Shown here piece by piece: positions 34,468 through 43,555 of a stretch of 64,000 bases of DNA. A program made the position numbers and the translations under genes. The stretch lies in assembly GCF_000170915.1 (NCBI RefSeq), contig NZ_ABCT01000004.1:161681-225680 (forward strand), written 5' to 3'. A model generated the notes under the pieces. The model worked only from the letters and a program-made list of their open reading frames with translations, was not told where the DNA came from and made no database searches. Source of the DNA: Limnobacter sp. MED105. GTDB taxonomy: Bacteria > Pseudomonadota > Gammaproteobacteria > Burkholderiales > Burkholderiaceae_B. Each line of letters begins with the position of its first letter. Within the stretch, counting starts at the first letter, position 1.

Positions 34468-34877
34468 CACACTTTGATTTCAAAGAATGGGCCGATCTGT
34501 ACCAGGTAGACCCTGCGGCCTTTGAACAACGCCGCGAAGCAGTTCTCGAGGGTTATGTAGCCAGTGTTGACCCCGAACACCGCTTGGCGCTTGAGCAAAC
34601 GCTGTTTAAAATCCGCATGATTCGCCAGCGATCAAAAAGCCCCTTGCAGTCGGCCATGGAATCGTCAAAGCTGATGTGGGAATCGTTTGGTAAACTGCGT
34701 GAGCAGGTTCAAAAACTGGAGCAGGAACTTAGCCCTGCCCCTTTGAAACAAAATGGCCTGCGCCTGATCGATTCAAATTTCACAACAGATGTCGAAACAT
34801 CTGTTGAACAATCCGAGCCAGCTGCCAACCTGGCGCGTATTATTCCTTTCACGGCTTCAGGCAAACGCGCCCATTAA
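34464..34877 (+). CDS. DUF3135 domain protein
   Basis: A 137-residue soluble protein. The first 70 residues match the DUF3135 pattern: FDFKEWADLYQVDPAAFEQRREAVLEG in shorter pieces and IRMIRQRSKSPLQSAMES. The rest is a helix (FGKLREQVQKLEQELS) and a disordered tail. Function unknown. It is translationally coupled to the coiled-coil gene upstream, and its 3' end overlaps the SIMPL gene on the other strand by 29 bases. Confidence 0.7.
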   Translation: MTHFDFKEWADLYQVDPAAFEQRREAVLEGYVASVDPEHRLALEQTLFKIRMIRQRSKSPLQSAMESSKLMWESFGKLREQVQKLEQELSPAPLKQNGLRLIDSNFTTDVETSVEQSEPAANLARIIPFTASGKRAH

Positions 34878-35556
34878 CTGAAACACTCACCTTGCTTGAA
34901 CCGGCCGCTGGCGCTACTTCCATGCCTTTGCTCATCATGTCCGCCGATGCGGCGTACATTCGGGGGTAAGAAGGCGGGCCTTGGTTCTCGTCGTTAATTG
35001 ACACTTCACCCAAGGTATAGCCGGTTTTTCCAAACCCTTTCGCAGCAATGTTTGCCTTGTTTTGAAACTCTTTCATGGCACTTTGCAGCAATTTTTCTCG
35101 GCTTTGCTCGATGCGGTTTTCGCTGGGAAAGTATTCCAAGTTGCTCACGTGAGCCCTTCGGCAACATTCACGTTTTTCTGGGTTTTCACGCTTGCACCGG
35201 CATTTCAAAGTGAGTGAGCCCACGCCTTGCCAGGATTGAATCACATTGTTCTTGCCGTACTGCGGATAAGTTTGAATGTTGTTTTTCAGTTTGCTGATGT
35301 CTTTGTTTTTTGACAAATTGTTGATTGATTTTTCCAGCACGGTGTTAATGGCATTCATGGCCTCGTTGGCCGTGCCGGCTTGAATCTGCACCTGCCAATT
35401 CAAGCGCACCATGTCGTTGTCCACCTCTTCACTGCTGATCGCGCTAAGGTTCACGGCGGGGGTTTTCTCGCACAGGTCGGCGAATGCAACAGATGGTGCC
35501 AGCAAACCGACCGAGGTACTGAACAAAGCGATTCGCAAGGTGTTGGATAATTTCAT
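34849..35556 (-). CDS. SIMPL/DUF541 domain exported protein
   Basis: A 235-residue periplasmic protein with a signal peptide (LRIALFSTSVGLLAPSVAFA) and a SIMPL (DUF541)-type fold: VDNDMVRLNWQVQIQAGTANEAMNAINTVLEK near the front and NKANIAAKGFGKTGYTLGEV later (in shorter pieces), ending in SSKVSVSVNGRVCLKP. An insert with several Cys residues (KCRCKRENPEKRECCRR) at about 135-150 is unusual. Family members act in envelope or oxidative stress; the specific role is not known. The start at 35556 gives the signal peptide. Confidence 0.75.
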   Translation of the reverse strand: MKLSNTLRIALFSTSVGLLAPSVAFADLCEKTPAVNLSAISSEEVDNDMVRLNWQVQIQAGTANEAMNAINTVLEKSINNLSKNKDISKLKNNIQTYPQYGKNNVIQSWQGVGSLTLKCRCKRENPEKRECCRRAHVSNLEYFPSENRIEQSREKLLQSAMKEFQNKANIAAKGFGKTGYTLGEVSINDENQGPPSYPRMYAASADMMSKGMEVAPAAGSSKVSVSVNGRVCLKP

Positions 35557-35667
35557 GTGTGTTCTCGTGAAAGTGAAATAACAGTCAATTTGCAATTCAG
35601 GCATTGCTACAATGATTGAACCACAAACAAGCATTCAAATAACGCGTAATCCGCACGACTGGCTGAC

Positions 35668-36747
35668 ATGGCAGAACACCTGAGACAACCGAAGTCACTG
35701 ATCAGCACGCTTTTTACAGTGTTGATTCTGGTGGGCGCTGCCATTGTATTGTCGCCATTCCTGTTGGCAATTTTGTGGGCAGGAATTATTGCGACCGCGT
35801 TTTGGCCACTGCACTGCCGCATTCGCGGGCGCTTTCCCGGAAAGCCGAATGGCGCGGCGTTCCTAACCACGCTGGTTGTTGCATTTTTGCTGGTGGGGCC
35901 CATGATCGGTTTAATCGTGTTCATGGTTCAAGACATTCTTGAAATTACTACCTTCTTGCGACAGGCCGATGACTCCGGTGTTGCAGTACCCGACTGGTTG
36001 CCTCAAATTCCCGTGCTTGGCGAAATGCTTGTGGCCAGCTGGCAAGAATATTTGAGTGTGCCCAAACAAATTTCAGGACTGCTGCGTGAAACCCTGACCC
36101 AACGTTTGGGCGATGTTCAAGGTACAGCATCGGCCATTCTGCTTGAATTGCTGGGCCGGGTTGCCACCTTGTTTTTCGCGTTGTGGGTATTGTTCTTTTT
36201 TTATCGCGATGGCTCAAGCATCAGCATACGAATGAACCGAATTGGAACTGACTGGCTGGGCCAACGCTGGAAGCCCTATGTTTCACACATGCCCCCTGCC
36301 CTGCGTGCAGCGGTCAACGGACTAGTGATTGTCAGCTTTGCAGAGGCGGTCATCCTCTCTGTGCTGTTTGCTGCCTGCGGCGTTTACGCACCGGTTTTGC
36401 TGGGGACCATCACGGCATTGATCGCCTTTATCCCCATGGCTGCGCCGGGCTTGCTCGCTATTTTGGGTATGATCCTTTTTTTAAGTGGCCACGGTGCAGA
36501 AGCAATTGTGTTGATTACCGTGGGCATGTTGGTGGTGTTGATTGCCGATTACCTGGTGAGACCTTTGTTGATACAGGGTGGAACCCACTTGCCTTTTTTG
36601 GCCGTGTTGTTCGGTGTGTTTGGTGGCGTAATTACCATGGGTATTGTGGGCCTGATTATTGGCCCGGTGCTGTTGGTTTTATTGGTGGTGTTCTTCGATG
36701 AAGCATCACACGCGCATCATCACGACACCCCAGAATCCATCAATTAA
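35668..36747 (+). CDS. AI-2E family transporter-like protein (copy 2)
   Basis: A 359-residue inner-membrane protein of the AI-2E/PerM family with about eight helices. It shows the conserved C-terminal block AFIPMAAPGLLAILGMILF and RPLLIQGGTHLPFLAVLFGVFGG in shorter pieces, and a His-rich tail (ASHAHHHD). It is distinct from copy 1 at 8669. The substrate is unknown. The gene precedes purT by 28 bases on the same strand, so both may be co-transcribed. Confidence 0.82.
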   Translation: MAEHLRQPKSLISTLFTVLILVGAAIVLSPFLLAILWAGIIATAFWPLHCRIRGRFPGKPNGAAFLTTLVVAFLLVGPMIGLIVFMVQDILEITTFLRQADDSGVAVPDWLPQIPVLGEMLVASWQEYLSVPKQISGLLRETLTQRLGDVQGTASAILLELLGRVATLFFALWVLFFFYRDGSSISIRMNRIGTDWLGQRWKPYVSHMPPALRAAVNGLVIVSFAEAVILSVLFAACGVYAPVLLGTITALIAFIPMAAPGLLAILGMILFLSGHGAEAIVLITVGMLVVLIADYLVRPLLIQGGTHLPFLAVLFGVFGGVITMGIVGLIIGPVLLVLLVVFFDEASHAHHHDTPESIN

Positions 36748-36775
36748 ACAATAATTTGATCAAGCGAGTTTTACC

Positions 36776-38017
36776 ATGACAACAGCGATTCAATTTCCAA
36801 CGCAAATCGGAACACCTTTGGCGTCAAACGCCTTGAAAGTAATGTTGTTGGGTAGTGGTGAACTGGGCAAAGAAGTAATCATCGCCTTTCAGCGCCTGGG
36901 TGTAGAGGTCATTGCAGTTGACCGCTACCCCAATGCACCAGGGCACCAGGTTGCACACCGCTTCCATGTGATTGATATGACCAATGCAAACGCATTAAAA
37001 GCCTTGATTGCACAGGAGCGCCCTCACATTGTTGTGCCTGAAATTGAAGCGATTGCCACACCGGCCCTTAAAGAGCTTGAGGCTGAAGGCGTGGTGCGTG
37101 TGGTGCCCACAGCCAATGCGGCGTGGCTAACAATGAACCGCGAAGGAATTCGCCGCTTGGCTGCTGAGGAGTTGAATTTAAGTTGCTCGCATTATGCCTT
37201 TGCCGATGATTTTGAAACCCTGAAGCGGGCGGTAGAAAAAGGCATAGACAGCAAAAAGCCGGTGGGCTATCCCTGCATCATCAAGCCTGTGATGTCATCG
37301 TCTGGCAAAGGGCAATCCAAGGTTGATGATGCCAGTGAGCTGGAAGCTGCATGGGATTACGCGGGCAGCGCCGGGCGTGTCAATTCGGGGCGTGTAATTG
37401 CTGAATCACTGATCGAATTCGAATACGAAATAACCTTGCTGACTGTGCGCAGCCGCAACCCTAAAAGCGGTGCAATTGAAACCAGCTATTGCGAGCCCGT
37501 GGGTCATGTACAGGTAAGTGGTGATTATATTGAGAGCTGGCAGCCTCAAGCCATGAGCGTAAAAGCCTTGGACGAGGCCCGTAAAATGGCGGATCTTGTC
37601 ACCACTGCGCTGGGTGGCACGGGCTTGTTCGGTGTGGAAATGTTTGTGAAAGGTGACCAGGTTTGGTTTTCTGAAGTAAGCCCACGCCCTCACGACACGG
37701 GTATGGTCACCATGATTACGCAGTGGCAAAACGAGTTTGAATTGCATGCACGCGCAATTCTGGGTTTGCCTGTGGACACCAGCCTGAAAACACCAGGTGC
37801 CAGTGCCGTTATTTATGGGGGTGTAGACAAGGTTGGTATTGCATTTGAAGGCGTAGCTGATGCATTGGCTGAACCCGGCACGGATGTGCGTTTATTTGGC
37901 AAACCAGAGTCGTTTGTGAAGAGACGTATGGGTGTGGCCCTTGCACGCGATCCAAATGTGGATGAAGCGCGTGCAAAAGCCAAACGGGTTGCTGCGAAAG
38001 TAAAGCCAGTTGGGTAA
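36776..38017 (+). CDS. purT: Formate-dependent GAR transformylase PurT
   Basis: A 413-residue ATP-grasp enzyme that makes formylglycinamide ribonucleotide from GAR, formate and ATP, the folate-free route of purine synthesis step 3. The N-terminal [17 protein letters not shown] is the GAR-binding start; ATP-grasp parts include [12 protein letters not shown] and [23 protein letters not shown]. The length matches the family. It lies 28 bases after the AI-2E gene and 12 bases from the convergent ABC-F gene. Confidence 0.95.
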   Translation: MTTAIQFPTQIGTPLASNALKVMLLGSGELGKEVIIAFQRLGVEVIAVDRYPNAPGHQVAHRFHVIDMTNANALKALIAQERPHIVVPEIEAIATPALKELEAEGVVRVVPTANAAWLTMNREGIRRLAAEELNLSCSHYAFADDFETLKRAVEKGIDSKKPVGYPCIIKPVMSSSGKGQSKVDDASELEAAWDYAGSAGRVNSGRVIAESLIEFEYEITLLTVRSRNPKSGAIETSYCEPVGHVQVSGDYIESWQPQAMSVKALDEARKMADLVTTALGGTGLFGVEMFVKGDQVWFSEVSPRPHDTGMVTMITQWQNEFELHARAILGLPVDTSLKTPGASAVIYGGVDKVGIAFEGVADALAEPGTDVRLFGKPESFVKRRMGVALARDPNVDEARAKAKRVAAKVKPVG

Positions 38018-38029
38018 AGTGGTTTTGCT

Positions 38030-39628
38030 TTAAGCCAAACCCAAACTCTCGCGGTATTCCTCGTAGGTGCCGCGATAATCGGTGATGCCATCTTCACGCA
38101 TTTCGAAAATTCGAGTGGCAATGCCAGAAACAAACTGGCGGTCATGTGACACCACAAACACCGTGCCCTCGTATTTCTCGAGTGCGTATTGCAGTGATTC
38201 AATTGATTCCATGTCCAGGTGGTTGGTGGGTTCATCCAGCAGCAGCACATTGTGACGGCCCAACATTAAGCGACCGAACACAAGGCGGTTTTTCTCGCCA
38301 CCGGAACATACCTTCACTTGCTTGGATATTTCATCGTTGGAAAACAGCAAGCGTCCCAAAATACCGCGAATGGCTTGGTCGTCGTCGCCCTCTTGTGCGA
38401 AGCGCTCAGTCCATTCACGCAAATTCAAAGGCACATTGAATTCGTCGCTGACGTCCTGAGCCATATAACCCAAGTCCGCATTTTCCGACCACTTCACATC
38501 ACCATACGTGGGTTCCAAAGCCCTGGCCAGAAGCTTGAGCAACGTGGTTTTGCCCATGCCGTTGGCACCCACAATACCCACTTTGTCGCCAGCCTCCACC
38601 ATGATTGAAAAGTCGCGAATCACCTTGTTTTCACCGTATGCCAAGCTGATGTTGTCCAGCTCTACGGCCAAGCGGTGCATTTTCTTTTTCTGTTCAAAAC
38701 GAATGAACGGATTCTGGCGTGAAGAGGGTTTCAGGATGACTGTGTCTTGTTTGATTTTTTCAATCTGCTTTTGACGCGATGTGGCCTGACGTGCCTTCGA
38801 TTTGTTGGCTGCAAAACGACGAACGAAGTCTTGCAAATCTGAAATGCGTTCTTTGGCACGGGCATTGGATGCTTGCGCGCGTTCGCGTGCTTGTGCCGCT
38901 GCCAGCATGTAATCGTCATAGTTGCCGGGAACCACTTGCAATGTGCCGTAATCCAGGTCAGCCATGTGGGTACACACTTCGTTCAGGAAGTGGCGGTCGT
39001 GGCTGATGATGATCATGGTGCTCTCGTACTGGTTCAGTACGTTTTCAAGCCAAGCAATGGTATTGATGTCGAGGTTGTTGGTCGGCTCATCCAGTAGCAG
39101 AACATCGGGTTTGGAGAACAGGGCCTGTGCAAGCAACACTCGCAGTTTCCAGCCGGGGGCGATTTCACTCATGGGACCATTGTGACTTTCAAGCGGAATG
39201 CCAGCACCCAACAACAGCTCGCCAGCACGGGCCTCGGCTTCATAGCCACCAAACTCAGCGTACACCGCCTCAAGGTCAGCGGCACGCATGTAGTCGTCGT
39301 CGGTGGCTTCGGGGTTGGCATACAAAGCATCTCGTTCGGTCATCGCCGCCCACATTTCCCTGTGACCCATCATGACCACATCGAGCACACGGTAATCTTC
39401 AAATGCAAATTGATCCTGACTTAGTTTGCCAAGGCGCACATTGGGCTCAATAACCACTGTGCCGCTGCTGGGTTCCAGGTCGCCCCCCAGAATTTTCATG
39501 AACGTTGATTTGCCGCAACCGTTTGCACCAATTAAGCCATAGCGGTTGCCATCGCCGAATTTCGCGTTGATGTTTTCAAAAAGCGGCTTGGCGCCGAACT
39601 GCATGGTGATATTGGCTGCGGTGAGCAT
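38030..39628 (-). CDS. ABC-F family ATPase (YbiT/Uup-like)
   Basis: A 532-residue soluble protein of two ABC domains and no membrane part. Walker A motifs are [14 protein letters not shown] and [14 protein letters not shown]; Walker B motifs are [11 protein letters not shown] and [12 protein letters not shown] charged linker (about 255-320) joins the domains. ABC-F proteins act on ribosomes as translation factors (EttA, Uup, YbiT) or in antibiotic protection; this size and layout fit YbiT. It is convergent with purT. Confidence 0.92.
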   Translation of the reverse strand: MLTAANITMQFGAKPLFENINAKFGDGNRYGLIGANGCGKSTFMKILGGDLEPSSGTVVIEPNVRLGKLSQDQFAFEDYRVLDVVMMGHREMWAAMTERDALYANPEATDDDYMRAADLEAVYAEFGGYEAEARAGELLLGAGIPLESHNGPMSEIAPGWKLRVLLAQALFSKPDVLLLDEPTNNLDINTIAWLENVLNQYESTMIIISHDRHFLNEVCTHMADLDYGTLQVVPGNYDDYMLAAAQARERAQASNARAKERISDLQDFVRRFAANKSKARQATSRQKQIEKIKQDTVILKPSSRQNPFIRFEQKKKMHRLAVELDNISLAYGENKVIRDFSIMVEAGDKVGIVGANGMGKTTLLKLLARALEPTYGDVKWSENADLGYMAQDVSDEFNVPLNLREWTERFAQEGDDDQAIRGILGRLLFSNDEISKQVKVCSGGEKNRLVFGRLMLGRHNVLLLDEPTNHLDMESIESLQYALEKYEGTVFVVSHDRQFVSGIATRIFEMREDGITDYRGTYEEYRESLGLA

Positions 39629-39719
39629 AAGTATTGGAAAATTCAGTGATTTTTAACGAAGGGGGCATTATACATGCCCAGGCTTGGGGTGGGCTGAATG
39701 CGGACTCGGAGAGTTGCTA

Positions 39720-40775
39720 CTAGCGAAGGGTTTGAACCAAACGCGCATGGGAGCCGGCAGGTTCGCAGCCTAGCGTCAAGGTGCCCTGCCCGCCCTGAAA
39801 CCAACATGCCTTGGGGGTGCAATGACCAAACGGAAAATTCAGCAGAACGGGTACATGCTTTTGTTGGCAGCCAAGTTGACCTTGAACAAATTCAGCGGCG
39901 CTGCGCAGGCTGTAACCATTGTCATGAGCACCAGGTTTGGGTTCACAAAAATTACCCAACACAACGGCCTTTTGCTGGGCCAACACACCAGCCTGTAGCA
40001 ATTGCAGCAGCATGCGCTCAATTTTGTAGGCGGGCTCGTTCACATCTTCAAGCACCAAAATACCGCCAGGTACACTGGGCAACCAAGGCGTTCCCAAAAG
40101 GCTGCACAGCAAGGTGAGGTTGCCACCCCACACCGGGCCTTCAATTGCAATGGTTTGTTTTTGTGTGTCCAGTCCGAAACATTCAACAGGCCATTCAATA
40201 TTTACTGCCTGTTTTTCTACGGCACGCAAAAAGTGTTCGAGGGTGAGTGGGTCTGCACCCCGCTCTGCCCCAAAATCGAAACAAGCCATGGGCCCGTGCA
40301 ACAATGTGGCAGGTTGTGCCCCCGCGTTCAGCAATGCCAATTGCAGGCTGGTAATGTCGCTGTGTCCGCACAACAAGTGCTCATTCGCATTCAGCAATGC
40401 GGCAAGTTCCGGAAAATTCAACAGCGGAAGCAAGCGGCTTAGGCCGTAACCCCCGCGGGTGGCCATTAGCAGGCTGGGCGTATTCATGGCAAACGCATTT
40501 TCTATAGTGGCCATGCGCGTGGCTTCATCGCCTGCAAAGCGTTGTATGCGCTGGCGTGCTTCAGGCATTTCAATCACATTGAAGCCATGTTGATTGGTCA
40601 AATGGTTGCAGGCCCGGTCAAGCAAGGTTTCATCAACCAGTGCACCACTGGGCGAAAACATGACTAGCTGATTCACTGCCTGACTCGTTGCGATGGGCGG
40701 TTTACTGTTCAAATCAATTCCGGTTTCAAAAGTGATCTCACAAATACTGTTTCCAGGAACGCACAGGTTCACCAT
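39720..40775 (-). CDS. ldcA: LD-carboxypeptidase (peptidase S66)
   Basis: A 351-residue cytoplasmic enzyme that trims the terminal D-Ala from muropeptides during cell-wall recycling. The nucleophile motif is LCGHSDITSLQLALL, and TRGGYGLSRLLPLL and WGGNLTLLCSLLGTP are typical of LdcA. The frame opens at 40775 inside the 3' end of tadA (38-base overlap); starts further in, near MFSPSGALVDE, are possible and would give a more usual LdcA N-terminus. Confidence 0.85.
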   Translation of the reverse strand: MVNLCVPGNSICEITFETGIDLNSKPPIATSQAVNQLVMFSPSGALVDETLLDRACNHLTNQHGFNVIEMPEARQRIQRFAGDEATRMATIENAFAMNTPSLLMATRGGYGLSRLLPLLNFPELAALLNANEHLLCGHSDITSLQLALLNAGAQPATLLHGPMACFDFGAERGADPLTLEHFLRAVEKQAVNIEWPVECFGLDTQKQTIAIEGPVWGGNLTLLCSLLGTPWLPSVPGGILVLEDVNEPAYKIERMLLQLLQAGVLAQQKAVVLGNFCEPKPGAHDNGYSLRSAAEFVQGQLGCQQKHVPVLLNFPFGHCTPKACWFQGGQGTLTLGCEPAGSHARLVQTLR

Positions 40776-41508
40776 TGAAATAATCGCACAAACTGGCCAG
40801 TATGGCGGCTTGCTGAGTGTGTCGGCCTGCTTTCAATCTATTGCTTCGTTCAGCCAAGACTTGGCTTGCCTGCTCAAGTCCAAGCTGCAAAAAGTCGTGT
40901 GGGGTGTTAAATCCAAGTTGCGAAAGTTCCTCAATGGTTTGCTTGTTGGCATTGGGAAGGTGCAGTAGGCTCGCCAAATCGGCAACAGCTTGTTCTCTTT
41001 GCTTGCGGCGCGCTTTAAAAAAACTGCCCAGTAATTCTTCGCTTTCTTGCGCCATACAACCTGTTTCGAACGCACAAGGGTGCCAGGCTTGCGCTTGCTC
41101 GAATACTGACAAGGATTGTTTTAAGTCGCCGTTGTAGCGTGATTGTGCGCACCCCACTACCACTCGGCCTATGCGTGCATGCAAAATTGCACCTATGCAC
41201 ATAAGGCAAGGTTGGAGTGTGACGTACAAAGTGGCTTGTGCGCCCAAGCGGTAGTTGCCAATCGCTTGGCAGGCTTGTCGTATGGCTTGAACCTCCGCGT
41301 GCGCACAGGCATCGTTCAGTAAAACTGGCGCATTGTGGGCGTCGGCAACAGCTTTGCCATCAATCACCACCGCTGCGCCAATGGGCACTTCGCCAGCTTG
41401 TGCGGCGAGCCTTGCTTGCTGTAACGCAAGCTCCATCCAGGGCATGTCTTGGGCTTGGCCTTGGTGCGCCAAGATCGGAAATTTTTCAGACAGCTTGCCG
41501 GTTTGCAT
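40738..41508 (-). CDS. tadA: tRNA adenosine deaminase TadA with Cdd1-like extension
   Basis: A 256-residue zinc deaminase that converts A34 to inosine in tRNA-Arg. The deaminase part (about 22-175) has HAE (70-72) and PCLMC (100-104) as zinc and catalytic motifs. Beyond it, about 80 residues (175-256) end in the pattern YFNGEPVRSWKQYL and contain a helix-hairpin-helix-like region; this matches the Cdd1 (pathogenicity-locus) fold. TadA proteins are normally about 160-170 residues, so this is a fusion or long extension. An ATG at residue 22 would give a more usual start. The ldcA gene overlaps its end. Confidence 0.88.
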   Translation of the reverse strand: MQTGKLSEKFPILAHQGQAQDMPWMELALQQARLAAQAGEVPIGAAVVIDGKAVADAHNAPVLLNDACAHAEVQAIRQACQAIGNYRLGAQATLYVTLQPCLMCIGAILHARIGRVVVGCAQSRYNGDLKQSLSVFEQAQAWHPCAFETGCMAQESEELLGSFFKARRKQREQAVADLASLLHLPNANKQTIEELSQLGFNTPHDFLQLGLEQASQVLAERSNRLKAGRHTQQAAILASLCDYFNGEPVRSWKQYL

Positions 41509-41550
41509 ATTCTTCGAAATAAGCCGTGTTAGGTGTGATCAGTTTGACAT

Positions 41551-41576
41551 AAAAAAACCCGGCACTGGGCCGGGTT
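41551..41576 (-). terminator. Rho-independent terminator of the liv-type operon
   Basis: A perfect 8-base-pair stem (aacccggc/gccgggtt, 41556-41576) with loop actgg is flanked by a run of seven A at 41551-41557, which reads as a U-tract on the minus strand. It lies 25 bases past the livM stop codon. Confidence 0.85.
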
Positions 41577-41600
41577 TTCGTTTCGCAGGGCGCTTCTAGT

Positions 41601-42587
41601 TCATTGACCGGCCTTGAGTAACCTGCGTTGGTTCCATGCAATAATTTCCCCAACAATTCCACGTCGGAAGGCCAGCACCACCACAATGAAGATGAAGCCG
41701 GTCACAATTGTGACTTGCTCCCCCAGTGAGCGGAACCAGGCAATGTCGGTGGTTACGGCCATCCAGGTGCCAAACTCACCAATACGGTTCTCAAGTGCAA
41801 TAATGACAATAGCGCCCACAATTGGGCCTGCAAGTGTGCCCAAGCCGCCCACCAAGGTCATGAGTACCACCAGGCCAGACATGGTCCAGTGCACGTCGGT
41901 CAATGTTTCAAACCCAAGCACTGAGGCTTTTGTAGCCCCCGCCAAACCCGACAATGCGGCTGACAGAACAAACACCAAAAGTTTGTATTTGTCCACGTCG
42001 TAGCCCAATGAAATAGCGCGGGGTTCATTTTCCTTGATCGCCTTGAGAACCTGCCCGAAGGGCGAATGCACTGTGCGAACAATCAAGGCATATCCTGCGA
42101 TACAAATTGCCAACACCACGAAGTAAAGTGTCAAGTCGTCGCTGAGGTCGACAACACCCAACAAGGTGCCACGGGGTATGCCCTGAAGACCATCTTCTCC
42201 ACCAGTAAACGGCGCTTGTAAAAAGATGAAGTACAGCATTTGTGCCAGGGCCAACGTGATCATCGTGAAGTAAATGCCCTGTCGGCGTATGGCCAAGGCA
42301 CCCATGACCAAACCCAGGAATGCTGCAAAGGCCACGCCTGCCAGTAAACCCAGTTCGAAAGGCAAGCCCAGGTCTCGGATAACATACCCTGCAATATAGC
42401 CAGCGCCGCCCAGAAATGCCGCATGTCCAAAAGACAGCAAACCGGTGTAACCGATTAATAGATTGAATGCACAGGCAAACAGCGCAAAACACAGCAGTTT
42501 CATCAGCAGCACCGGGTACATGAAGAACGGTGCAGCCACGGCGAGAATGATTGCCGCAATGGCGATAATTGTATTTTTGTTCATCAT
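41601..42587 (-). CDS. livM: Branched-chain amino acid ABC permease LivM
   Basis: A 328-residue inner-membrane permease subunit of the LivM type with about ten helices. Family patterns are IGYTGLLSFGHAAFLGGAGY near residue 45, the conserved RENEPRAISLGYDV-like coupling loop (KENEPRAISLGYDVDKYKL) at about 187, and VLMTLVGGLGTLAGPIVGA. With LivH it forms the channel for the ABC importer of branched-chain or related amino acids. It is the last gene of the operon and is followed by a terminator. Confidence 0.93.
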   Translation of the reverse strand: MMNKNTIIAIAAIILAVAAPFFMYPVLLMKLLCFALFACAFNLLIGYTGLLSFGHAAFLGGAGYIAGYVIRDLGLPFELGLLAGVAFAAFLGLVMGALAIRRQGIYFTMITLALAQMLYFIFLQAPFTGGEDGLQGIPRGTLLGVVDLSDDLTLYFVVLAICIAGYALIVRTVHSPFGQVLKAIKENEPRAISLGYDVDKYKLLVFVLSAALSGLAGATKASVLGFETLTDVHWTMSGLVVLMTLVGGLGTLAGPIVGAIVIIALENRIGEFGTWMAVTTDIAWFRSLGEQVTIVTGFIFIVVVLAFRRGIVGEIIAWNQRRLLKAGQ

Positions 42588-42597
42588 ATCAACCCCT

Positions 42598-43482
42598 TTA
42601 TTTCTCGCGACCGAACAAACCTGCCGGGCGGATCATGAGCACAATGGCCATGATGATGAATACCACAGTGGCTGATAATTCTGGATAAAACACACGGGTT
42701 AATCCTTCAACGATACCCAAGGTAAGCCCTGTGATGATCGAACCCAGAATGGAACCCATGCCGCCAATAACCACTACGGCAAACACGGTGATGATGAGGT
42801 TCGAACCCATCAAAGGTGAAATCTGAATGACCGGTGCAGCCAGTACGCCGGCAAATGCAGCCAGGGCCACCCCGAAACCATAGGTAAGCGTCACCATCAA
42901 GGGCACGTTGATGCCAAAGGCCTCCACCAGTCGCGGATTCTCGGTGCCCGCACGCAGCAGGGCCCCCAGCTTTGTTTTTTCAATCATGATCCAGGTGGCA
43001 AAACAAACCACCAACGATGCGACTACAACCCAGGCGCGATAGTTGGGCAAAATCATAAAGCCAAGGTTGGTTGCACCCTGCAAGGCCTCTGGCACTGAAT
43101 AAGGTTGACCGGAAACACCATAAATCGAGCGAAATATCCCTTCCAGCATCAAAGTGATGCCAAAGGTAAGAAGCAGGCCATAGAGGTGATCCAGCTTGTA
43201 AAGCCAGCGCAACATTGTTTTTTCAATCAGTATCCCGAACGCGCCCACCAACAAAGGGGCAAGCAACAGCATCACCCAATAGTTCAGGTTGAAATAGGCC
43301 ATGCCCATCCAGGCGAAAAACGCACCCATCATGTACAGCGCACCATGGGCAAAATTAATCACATTGAGCAAGCCAAAAATAACGGCCAGGCCCAGTGACA
43401 GCATGGCGTAAAACGAGCCATTCACAAGGCCGAGCAGCAGTTGCCCCAGAAAGGCCTGCAAGGGAATTCCAAAAATTTCCAT
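42598..43482 (-). CDS. livH: Branched-chain amino acid ABC permease LivH
   Basis: A 294-residue inner-membrane permease subunit of the LivH type, with about eight helices. It begins with the typical QLLLGLVNGSFYAMLSLGLAVIFGLL and has ENPRLVEAFGINV in the coupling loop and VIGGMGSILGSIITG near the end. It pairs with LivM, whose gene begins ten bases downstream. Upstream, a hairpin separates it from livK. Confidence 0.93.
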   Translation of the reverse strand: MEIFGIPLQAFLGQLLLGLVNGSFYAMLSLGLAVIFGLLNVINFAHGALYMMGAFFAWMGMAYFNLNYWVMLLLAPLLVGAFGILIEKTMLRWLYKLDHLYGLLLTFGITLMLEGIFRSIYGVSGQPYSVPEALQGATNLGFMILPNYRAWVVVASLVVCFATWIMIEKTKLGALLRAGTENPRLVEAFGINVPLMVTLTYGFGVALAAFAGVLAAPVIQISPLMGSNLIITVFAVVVIGGMGSILGSIITGLTLGIVEGLTRVFYPELSATVVFIIMAIVLMIRPAGLFGREK

Positions 43483-43500
43483 GGGTACGTGTCCAGCAAA

Positions 43501-43529
43501 GCCCCCGGAGCTTTCTCAACTCCAGGGGC
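43501..43529 (-). promoter_or_regulatory. Intercistronic hairpin between livK and livH
   Basis: gcccccggag (43501-43510) and ctccaggggc (43520-43529) form a ten-base stem with one mismatch and a nine-base loop. No U-tract follows on the minus strand, so it is better read as an mRNA-stabilising or processing hairpin that keeps the binding-protein message abundant than as a terminator. Confidence 0.55.
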
Positions 43530-43555
43530 ATTGGTCTTGTTATGGTTTTATTGCG

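Noticed and set aside
39661..39680. TATAAT-like box before the ABC-F gene
   Set aside because: The -10 box is perfect (39667-39672, minus strand), but I see no acceptable -35 at the right distance, so it is not listed as a promoter.
43501..43529. Terminator between livK and livH
   Set aside because: The stem is strong, but no U-tract follows on the minus strand, so it was kept as an intercistronic hairpin instead.
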